Shown piece after piece: positions 8,809 to 14,730 of a DNA stretch of 42,402 nucleotides. The DNA is from Pseudomonadota bacterium (GTDB lineage Bacteria; Chloroflexota; UBA5177; JAJPKF01). The first letter of the stretch is position 1, and every line of letters begins with the position of its first letter. Made by a program: the position numbers and the translations under genes. Where the stretch lies: NCBI GenBank assembly GCA_021323865.1, contig JAJPKF010000016.1, positions 1 to 42,402 on the forward strand, given 5' to 3'. The notes under the pieces were generated by a model. That model made no database searches. It saw nothing but the letters and a program-made list of their open reading frames with translations, and was not told the origin of the DNA.

Positions 8809-9626
8809 CACTCGCTCCCGAGGAGGCGCAGAACCTCGGAAACCGACGGGAATCCCTGATCGTCGGTATCGGTGGGGGCCAGCGCCGCCGCGGCCGAGGC
8901 AAAGCGAGCCGCCCGAACGGGATCCTCTCCCTGACGCAGCCGGATGAAGAACGCGGCGGCGTAGGCATCGCCGGCGCCGACGGGATCCAGGCGGGAACGG
9001 ACGAACGCGTCCACGTGGGCCGCTCTTCCAGCTTGGTAGACCGTTGAGCCCGATCTGCCCGCGGTGACCACCACCACGCAGCCGCGGCTGGACCAACGGG
9101 CCGCACAGGACCCGGCTGCCTGGAGGTCCTCCTCGCTGAAGACGACGGCCTGGGCGCGATCCACGAACCGATCCGCGGCCAGCCACGGCGCCGGGCGGAC
9201 GACCTCGCCAAGGCGCAGGCTCCGCATCCAACCCTGCGGCGTGATGCCCAGGAACGCCTCCTCGGGAACTGCGTCGAGCATGTCGACGTCCAGCTCACCC
9301 GCGATCGGGCCGAGATGCCATATGTCGCTGTCGCGCCAAGAGATGGGAATATCGTGGTCGTGAAGTTCCGATGCCCGGGCCAGGAGGCGGAGGTCACGAC
9401 GGCCATCGGCCCAGCTGATGTCGAAGGTGGTCGCGCATGGGGACGGGACGACCTGGGCTTCGACCGGCGGCAGACTCACACCGGCCTGGGGCCCCGCCGT
9501 GACCAGCCGAACCCGGCAGCCCAACCCAGCGGCCGCCATCGCGGCATAGCGAGCCGTGCCACCGGGACGCCGACCGTCAACGGTGACGTCTTCGGCCAGG
9601 TGGCCCGCGATCAGGTACGAGGTCAT
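8808..9626 (-). CDS. PfkB-family carbohydrate/nucleoside kinase
   Basis: 272 residues, slightly short for the ribokinase/PfkB family. The C-terminal PfkB signature is clear (DPVGAGDAYAAAFF), with the catalytic Asp in GAGD and the anion-hole glycines. The N-terminal region has the PGGTARYAAMAAAGLG element in place of the usual GGNAxNxA. The substrate cannot be inferred; the family phosphorylates sugars, nucleosides and other alcohols. It sits between jag and mnmE, which are commonly adjacent in the rpmH cluster, with 5 nt to jag and a one-base overlap with mnmE. It is therefore expressed with RNA-maturation genes. Confidence 0.85.
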   Translation of the reverse strand: MTSYLIAGHLAEDVTVDGRRPGGTARYAAMAAAGLGCRVRLVTAGPQAGVSLPPVEAQVVPSPCATTFDISWADGRRDLRLLARASELHDHDIPISWRDSDIWHLGPIAGELDVDMLDAVPEEAFLGITPQGWMRSLRLGEVVRPAPWLAADRFVDRAQAVVFSEEDLQAAGSCAARWSSRGCVVVVTAGRSGSTVYQAGRAAHVDAFVRSRLDPVGAGDAYAAAFFIRLRQGEDPVRAARFASAAAALAPTDTDDQGFPSVSEVLRLLGSE

Positions 9627-9631
9627 GGACC

Positions 9632-10399
9632 TCAGCGCTTGGGAGCGATCACCACCCGGCGGGTTGGGCCCTCACCCACGCTATAGGTCTCCACATCGCG
9701 ACGATCGCGCAGAGCGAGATGGATGATGCGGCGGTCGTTGGCCGGCATGGCCTCGAGCGTAAAGGGGCGCCGGTTGCGGCGCACGCGGTCGGCAACGCGC
9801 TGGCCCAGGCTGCTGAGCGATTGCTCCCGGCGAGAGCGGTATCCCTGCACGTCGATGACCACGTGCGGCCAGGTATGAAACCGCTTGGAAAGGATCACAT
9901 TGACCATGAACTGGAGAGCCGTGAGACTATCCCCGCGCCGCCCGATCAGCACGCCCAGGTTGTCTCCGGCGACATCCACGGTGACCGGATCCTCGTCGGA
10001 CCGGACCGACACCTCTGCGTCGAATCCCATCTTGGTGAGCATCGCGCCCACGATCTCCTCGGCGGGCTGGGCGATCTCGCCGACCTCGGCATGAGAGCGC
10101 TCGGGCGCCGGGGCCGGCTCGGACAGTGACGGCGACGGTTCCGGCCTCGCGACGCGGGCTTGGGGTCGCTCCCACTCTACACGTGTCGGCGGCGAGGGCG
10201 CCGGGACCTCGACCGGCGGGGGAGCGGAGGGGTCGCGCACGAGGATGCGTGCGGGCTCTCCACCCAGGCCAAACACGCCGCGGCTGCCCTGGCTCTGTAC
10301 CTCAATCTCCAAATCGTCACGCGACTTGCCGAGCTGTGCCTCGGCCTCGGCGATCGCGGCCTCCACGTTCTTTCCCGTGAACTGCACCGGCTCAGTCAC
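9632..10399 (-). CDS. jag: Jag/KhpB (SpoIIIJ-associated) RNA-binding protein
   Basis: 255 residues with the full Jag layout. Jag_N domain (about 1-55: VQFTGKNVEAAIAEAEAQLG, GSRGVFGLGG), a Pro/Glu-rich linker (about 60-115), a KH domain with IGRRGDSLTALQFMVN, and a C-terminal R3H domain (about 190-250: MPANDRRIIHLALRD). Jag/KhpB proteins bind RNA and influence cell division and cell-wall synthesis in several Gram-positive bacteria. The start overlaps the yidC stop by 4 nt, the usual partnership of these two genes. Confidence 0.95.
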   Translation of the reverse strand: MTEPVQFTGKNVEAAIAEAEAQLGKSRDDLEIEVQSQGSRGVFGLGGEPARILVRDPSAPPPVEVPAPSPPTRVEWERPQARVARPEPSPSLSEPAPAPERSHAEVGEIAQPAEEIVGAMLTKMGFDAEVSVRSDEDPVTVDVAGDNLGVLIGRRGDSLTALQFMVNVILSKRFHTWPHVVIDVQGYRSRREQSLSSLGQRVADRVRRNRRPFTLEAMPANDRRIIHLALRDRRDVETYSVGEGPTRRVVIAPKR

Positions 10400-11409
10400 C
10401 GTCTCCGTCCTCCCCGCGGCCGTCCACTGCGCCGCCGGGTGACCGGTCGGGCCGGTTTCGGGCCATTCGATTGCTGTGGGTTGCCGTCGACCTCCTCTTC
10501 CGGAGCGTCGGCGGCGTCGACACCGTCGCCGTTGGTGGCCGCGATGTCGGCGCCGGCGGGGGCCATGCCCGTCAAGAGCGCCGAGGCGCTGGGGCGAGCC
10601 TTCAATCTCCGCGCGGCAGGTCCCTGTCCGGACTGTGGCTTGTCCCGTCCCAGAAAGCCGGCGATCATCTGATCGAAGCGGGGCAGCGAGCCCCAGCCGG
10701 TGATGGGCATGGAGATGAGAATGCCGATCAACGTGGAGGTCACCCAGTAGAGGGAAAGGCCCGACGGATATCGCCAGGCGAAGAACACGATGATCAGCGG
10801 CGTAAAGTTCATCATGAAGTTCATGGTCTGCTGCTGCGGATCACTGGACTGCTGCATCATCATTCGCGACTGGATCCACTGGGTAACGCCGGCCAGGACG
10901 GGAAGGATGAAGAGCGGGTCGGTCGCGCCCAGGCCGTTGCTCAGCCAGAGGAAGTGGGCGTGATACAGGTGGAACGCGTGCAGCGAGTAGTGGTTGTAGC
11001 TGCTGGCCAGCCAGTGATGGGTGACGGGAATGATGTGCCCGTGCTTGTTGGTGGGGGTGCTGCCCAGCAGCCGCAGCGCCCAGAAGAGCCCGATGAGGAT
11101 GGGCAGCTGCAGGAGCATGGGTAAGCAGCCCATGGCGGGGTTCACCCGGTGCTCCTTGTAGAGCCTCATGGTCTCTTCGGTCAGCTTCTGCCGGTCCTTG
11201 CCGTGCTTCTTGCGCAGCTCCGCGATCTTGGGCTGCAGCCGCTGCATCGCGCGTGCGCTCTTGAGCTGCACGATCTGCAGGGGCGCGAGCACGACCCGAA
11301 TGCCGACGGTGAAGAGGATGATGGCCACGCCGGCGCTGCCCACGGTGAGCGCCAGGTGAACCAGGGCCCACTCCATGGGGTTGCTGACGACGCTGAAGAG
11401 ACTACCCAC
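10396..11409 (-). CDS. yidC: membrane protein insertase YidC (Oxa1 family)
   Basis: 337 residues from a GTG start. There is no large periplasmic P1 domain, which is typical of single-membrane bacteria. TM1 (about 14-40) carries the groove arginine in TVGIRVVLAPLQ. A cytoplasmic helical hairpin follows (LQPKIAELRKKHGKDRQKL), then four more helices (PMLLQLPILIGLFWALRLL and others). The protein inserts membrane proteins alone or with SecYEG-SecDF. The N-terminus has no lipobox cysteine, unlike Firmicutes SpoIIIJ/YidC. The C-terminal about 90 residues are low-complexity, acidic then Arg-rich, and suit ribosome contact. Confidence 0.96.
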   Translation of the reverse strand: MGSLFSVVSNPMEWALVHLALTVGSAGVAIILFTVGIRVVLAPLQIVQLKSARAMQRLQPKIAELRKKHGKDRQKLTEETMRLYKEHRVNPAMGCLPMLLQLPILIGLFWALRLLGSTPTNKHGHIIPVTHHWLASSYNHYSLHAFHLYHAHFLWLSNGLGATDPLFILPVLAGVTQWIQSRMMMQQSSDPQQQTMNFMMNFTPLIIVFFAWRYPSGLSLYWVTSTLIGILISMPITGWGSLPRFDQMIAGFLGRDKPQSGQGPAARRLKARPSASALLTGMAPAGADIAATNGDGVDAADAPEEEVDGNPQQSNGPKPARPVTRRRSGRPRGGRRR

Positions 11410-11427
11410 GGATCATGTCACTTGGCT

Positions 11428-11637
11428 CTACGGTACCGGATCGTACCCGCCCGCGTGCAGCGGATGGCAGCGCAAGAGCCGTCGCAGGCCCATCCACGAC
11501 CCCGTGAGCGCGCCATACTTTTCGATGGCCTGACGGGTGTATTCCGAGCACGACGGGTAATACCGGCATGCCGTGGGCAGCAGGGGAGACAAAAGGCGTT
11601 GGTAGCCGGCGATCAACAGCAGCGCAAGCCTACGCAT
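11428..11637 (-). CDS. yidD: membrane protein insertion efficiency factor YidD
   Basis: 69 residues from the ATG at 11637, which overlaps the rnpA stop by 8 nt. A longer upstream frame exists but would be buried in rnpA. The family core is intact: LIAGYQRLLSPLLPTACRYY, PSCSEYTRQAIEKYG and RLLRCHPLHAGGYDPVP, with its three conserved cysteines. YidD is a small amphipathic membrane-associated protein that helps YidC-dependent insertion. It lies between rnpA and yidC, its usual position. Confidence 0.95.
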   Translation of the reverse strand: MRRLALLLIAGYQRLLSPLLPTACRYYPSCSEYTRQAIEKYGALTGSWMGLRRLLRCHPLHAGGYDPVP

Positions 11638-11983
11638 GAAATTCAGTCTGAACGAGGCGGCTGCGAACGAGCAGCTCCTCCATGGCGTGCCGGATGTCCC
11701 CAAACGTCGCCTCTGCGGCGGCGGGACGCGCAGTCAGTATCAGGTCATAACCCGGCTTGACCTGCCCAAGCCTAGCACGGAGGCTCTCGCGCATGAGCCG
11801 TTTCACACGGTTGCGAACGGTCGCTTTGCCGACCTTTTTGCTTGCCGTGAAGCCGGCGCGCAGGCTCTCGCCGGGCCGTCGATAGACGTGCAGCACCAGG
11901 AGTGGACCGGGGTAGGCTCGGCCCCGGCTACGCGCCCTTCGAAAGTCGCCCGATCGGACGATCCGGTAGGCTCTGGGCAGCAC
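11630..11983 (-). CDS. rnpA: ribonuclease P protein component
   Basis: 117 residues, normal length. The hallmark basic helix AVRNRxKR-type motif is present as KATVRNRVKRLMRESLR, preceded by GFTASKKVGK. It assists the catalytic RNase P RNA in removing tRNA 5' leaders. It starts 9 nt after the rpmH stop and overlaps yidD by 8 nt. Confidence 0.96.
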   Translation of the reverse strand: MLPRAYRIVRSGDFRRARSRGRAYPGPLLVLHVYRRPGESLRAGFTASKKVGKATVRNRVKRLMRESLRARLGQVKPGYDLILTARPAAAEATFGDIRHAMEELLVRSRLVQTEFHA

Positions 11984-11992
11984 GAAGCGTTT

Positions 11993-12127
11993 TCAAATGG
12001 CGACGCGATGGCGGCCCTTGAGCCGCCGGGCCCGCAGGACGGCTCGACCGGCCTTGGTCGCCATTCGGGCACGGAAGCCATGTGTCCGCTGTCGCGGGAT
12101 ACGCTTCGGTTGCCAGGTTCGCTTCAT
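11993..12127 (-). CDS. rpmH: 50S ribosomal protein L34
   Basis: A 44-residue highly basic protein: [18 protein letters not shown], then [17 protein letters not shown], ending KGRHRVAI. This matches the full L34 family. The ATG at 12127 is preceded by GAGGATGATCC, giving a good ribosome-binding site. It heads the rnpA-yidD-yidC-jag cluster and is divergent from comEC. Its leader carries a terminator-like hairpin (12153-12186) downstream of a TATAAT box (12214-12219). Confidence 0.97.
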   Translation of the reverse strand: MKRTWQPKRIPRQRTHGFRARMATKAGRAVLRARRLKGRHRVAI

Positions 12128-12152
12128 GGATCATCCTCGATAGTCGGTCGGC

Positions 12153-12186
12153 AACAAAAAGCCCAGCAGATTGAGGTCTGCTGAGC
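12153..12186 (-). terminator. attenuator-like intrinsic terminator in the rpmH leader
   Basis: On the minus strand, CAGCAGA (12183-12177) pairs with TCTGCTG (12170-12164) across a 6-nt loop. Two more G-C pairs follow beyond a mismatch, and then TTTTTGTT (12160-12153). This is a standard rho-independent terminator pointing towards rpmH, and it lies before the gene rather than after one. No minus-strand gene lies immediately upstream, because comEC is divergent. It would therefore terminate transcripts starting at the TATAAT box about 30 nt upstream, as an attenuator does. Confidence 0.6.
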
Positions 12187-12213
12187 GGAAATCCGGCCCG
12201 TCGGGCCACGCAC

Positions 12214-12219
12214 ATTATA
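12214..12219 (-). promoter_or_regulatory. probable -10 box of the rpmH operon
   Basis: A perfect TATAAT on the minus strand, 87 nt upstream of the rpmH ATG, in otherwise GC-rich DNA. No good -35 box is seen at 16-18 nt spacing. Transcription would start near 12205 and run through GGCCC-GAC-GGGCC and then the terminator-like hairpin before rpmH. Confidence 0.5.
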
Positions 12220-12307
12220 GGGGCCGCTCTCGGGGGCTGCTGGACAGCCCGCGCCATTGCCGGTAAGATCGTCACACGGGCCCCAAAACGATCGCGAGGA
12301 GCGCTCG

Positions 12308-12331
12308 ATGGGTCGACCGGTTATCGGATGA
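12308..12331 (+). CDS. seven-codon leader ORF coupled to comEC
   Basis: ATG at 12308, preceded by GAGGAG with 6-nt spacing, encodes MGRPVIG and stops at a TGA overlapping the comEC ATG (ATGA, 12328-12331). The comEC start has no ribosome-binding site of its own at proper spacing. Ribosomes terminating here could reinitiate on comEC. It may be a genuine leader peptide or only a coincidence of a strong GAGGAG site. Confidence 0.35.
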   Translation: MGRPVIG

Positions 12332-14445
12332 CCCTGGCCTGGCTGGGCGCCGCATTCATCCTGGGCCTTCTGGCGGGCGCTCAAGTGGTCGTCGATCCGC
12401 TGCCTCTGCTCGTGGCAGCGGCCTGCGTCTCACTGCTCCTCCTGCTCCGCGGGCGCCATCCTCATGCGCGCCTTGCCATCCTCCTGGTGGCAGTCTTCCT
12501 GTTGGGCGCGGGGCGGTTCGAGAGCACGCGCCACCGGATCGGGCCCGGCGATGTCTCCTTCTACAACGGTCAGACCGTCACCTTTACGGGTGTGGTCGAT
12601 GCCGAGCCGGACGTGCGGGACACCGGAAACAACTACGTGGTCGCGGTGCAGACCATCATGCGCTCCGGCAAAGCGTACCCGGCCGCCGGGCAGGTGGAGG
12701 TGCACACCGCGCCTGGGCAGCTCTTCGACCAGGGCGACGACGTTCAGCTCACGGGCCCGCTCCAGACGCCCAGCAACTCTGCCGCGGTGCCATACCGCGA
12801 CATCCTGGCGCATCGGGGCATCTACAGCCTGATGTCGTTCCCCAAGGGATTCGTCACCGGCCACGAGTCCCTCGGGCTGATCGGCATCGCCGAGGCCATC
12901 CGTCACTGGATCCAATCGACGCTCTCCCGTTCGATGCCGGAGCCGGAAGCGACGCTGCTGATCGCCATTCTCATCGGCGCCCGCACGGCACAGCTGGGTA
13001 ATCTGGCCCCGGTTCTGATTCAGACCGGCTTGATCCATCTCATCGCGGTCTCGGGGATAAAGGTGGCGATTGTGGCGGGAAGCGTCAACAGCTTCCTACG
13101 CCGGATCGCGGCCCGGCGGCCGGCCCTGGTGCTTTCCATTGCCGCCATCAGCGGCTACTGGCTGGTGTCGGGCGCTACCGTGGCCGGCATGCGCGCGTCA
13201 ATCATGTGGCTGCTCGTCTTCGTGGCGGCGTTTCTCGGGCGCCCCACGCAGGGGCTGGTATCACTGGCGCTGGCCGCGGCGATCATGACCGGCATCGATC
13301 CCAGCCTTCCCTGGGACACCGGCTTTCAGCTCACCGCCATCGCCACCGCTTCGATCGTGGCCTTCACGCCGCTGCTCGATCGGGCCACACGACGGCTGCC
13401 CGCCGCTTTGGCGGCTGCCCTTGGCACCACCGCCGCGGCGCAGGTCGGTGTCCTCCCGGTCCAGATCATCGGCTTTCATGTCGTCTCTTCGGTTTCGCTG
13501 CTGACCAATGCCGTGGTGCTGACCTTCATCCCCTTCACCATGCTGGCGGGGTTCCTGGTCTGTCTCTATCCACATGGGCCTCCCCTGGCCGTGGCGTACG
13601 GCTTGACGCACGCGGTCGTGGTGGTGGCACGCTGGGCCGTTCTGGTGCCGGGTGTCGTTCGACTCAGAACCCTCCCGTTGGCATTCGTCGTCGGCTACTA
13701 CGGGCTGCTGATTATGGCGGCCATCCTCGCCTGGCGATTCACACTCTCCAGTGGTATCCGGGCGCGGCGGGAGTGGCTGTTCGGGCTGGTGGTGGCCGCG
13801 GCCGGGTTGGGATTCACACTCGGCTCCGAGCACCGACCGCCGGACGGCCTCCACTTCCTGGTCAATGGCTCCACGCTGGTCACGGACCGTGGCGAGACGA
13901 TCCTGGTGGACGGCGGCAGCCACCCCTCGAAGCTGATGACCGCTCTGGGCACCACGCTCCCCTTCGGAGACAACCGCATCGATCTCCTCATCGACCTGGA
14001 GCCGAACGCCAAGAACGTGGCCTCGCTGCTGGCGGTTGCCCAGCACCTGTCCGTGGGCCGCGTTCTCGACCCGGGCGTGGAATACCCAAGTCACACCTAT
14101 GCACGGTGGCGCCAATGGCTCGATTCCCAGGGCATTCCGACGACGGCTCTCCGCGCGGGAGTTCGGATATCGGCGCCGCACCTGCAGGTGCGAGTCCTGG
14201 CACCGGATGCCGTCTATCCCAATCCCAAGGACGGCGCAGGCGTCCTGATGATTCGAGCCGGCGGCCGCCGGGTCGTCATTCTGGGACCGGCCAGCCCGCG
14301 AGAGCAGGAGGATCTGCCGTTCCGAGTGTCGCTATCCGCCTCCCTGCTGGTGGCTGAAGGGCCGGTTTCGACCACGATCCGCCGTGCCAGTGGCGCGAAC
14401 CGCGTGGTGCGCATGCAACATGGCACCTTTGTACCCCTGCCTTGA
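12328..14445 (+). CDS. comEC: ComEC/Rec2-family competence membrane protein
   Basis: 705 residues. An N-terminal DUF4131-like region has two or three helices (about 1-65) and a small OB-like external domain (VTFTGVVDAEPDV, about 85-165). The competence channel domain (about 185-470) carries the LLIAILIGART and LIAVSGIKVAIVAG motifs of the family and many helices. The C-terminal about 215 residues correspond to the metallo-beta-lactamase-like domain. They retain ILVDGG, but the HxHxDH-type metal motif reads IDLEPNAKNV, so nuclease activity is probably lost. ComEC forms the channel that takes single-stranded DNA across the membrane. No other competence genes are in the window. It is divergent from rpmH. 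Confidence 0.9.
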   Translation: MTLAWLGAAFILGLLAGAQVVVDPLPLLVAAACVSLLLLLRGRHPHARLAILLVAVFLLGAGRFESTRHRIGPGDVSFYNGQTVTFTGVVDAEPDVRDTGNNYVVAVQTIMRSGKAYPAAGQVEVHTAPGQLFDQGDDVQLTGPLQTPSNSAAVPYRDILAHRGIYSLMSFPKGFVTGHESLGLIGIAEAIRHWIQSTLSRSMPEPEATLLIAILIGARTAQLGNLAPVLIQTGLIHLIAVSGIKVAIVAGSVNSFLRRIAARRPALVLSIAAISGYWLVSGATVAGMRASIMWLLVFVAAFLGRPTQGLVSLALAAAIMTGIDPSLPWDTGFQLTAIATASIVAFTPLLDRATRRLPAALAAALGTTAAAQVGVLPVQIIGFHVVSSVSLLTNAVVLTFIPFTMLAGFLVCLYPHGPPLAVAYGLTHAVVVVARWAVLVPGVVRLRTLPLAFVVGYYGLLIMAAILAWRFTLSSGIRARREWLFGLVVAAAGLGFTLGSEHRPPDGLHFLVNGSTLVTDRGETILVDGGSHPSKLMTALGTTLPFGDNRIDLLIDLEPNAKNVASLLAVAQHLSVGRVLDPGVEYPSHTYARWRQWLDSQGIPTTALRAGVRISAPHLQVRVLAPDAVYPNPKDGAGVLMIRAGGRRVVILGPASPREQEDLPFRVSLSASLLVAEGPVSTTIRRASGANRVVRMQHGTFVPLP

Positions 14446-14450
14446 CTCGA

Positions 14451-14480
14451 ATATCCACATCTTTCTCCACTTCATCCACG
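14451..14480. other. DnaA-box-like cluster, candidate oriC element
   Basis: Three TCCAC cores lie in 30 bp: ATATCCACA (14451-14459, one mismatch to TTATCCACA), TTCTCCACT (14463-14471) and TCATCCACG (14472-14480). They are spaced 12 and 9 bp apart, about a helical turn. The site lies between the rpmH cluster and dnaA, the classical origin position. A clear AT-rich unwinding element is not visible, and dnaN does not follow dnaA. The call rests on one near-consensus and two weak boxes. Confidence 0.35.
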
Positions 14481-14638
14481 CCATTCCGTACTGTCGAATA
14501 GATTTGCTCTCAGGGCGCGATTCTCCGTGCCCTTACCGCGAACCAGCGCTGATTTCATGACCGGCGCGGTCTCTCACCTGTCATTCCGCCGCCTCGGGGG
14601 GCTTTCTCCTCGTTGCGGACGGGAATGAAGTGCGTTAA

Positions 14639-14699
14639 GGTCAAGGTGCCGCTTCTCGGAGCAGTCGCCTGCAGGTCAAGGGGAAGGTCCTGCAGTCGC
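14639..14699. promoter_or_regulatory. interleaved direct repeats upstream of dnaA
   Basis: Just before dnaA, GGTCAAGG occurs at 14639-14646 and 14674-14681 (35 bp apart), GCAGTCGC at 14661-14668 and 14692-14699 (31 bp), and CCTGCAG at 14668-14674 and 14689-14695 (21 bp, two helical turns). Such phased repeats suggest protein binding at the dnaA promoter. No regulator is identified. Confidence 0.35.
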
Positions 14700-14730
14700 G
14701 ATGGGCGGCCAATTTCAAGGGGAGGAACCG

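Noticed and set aside
8809..9231. MnmE frame extending 141 codons upstream
   Set aside because: It lies antiphase within the PfkB-family gene and encodes Arg/Gly-rich filler; the MnmE family starts at METDT at 8808.
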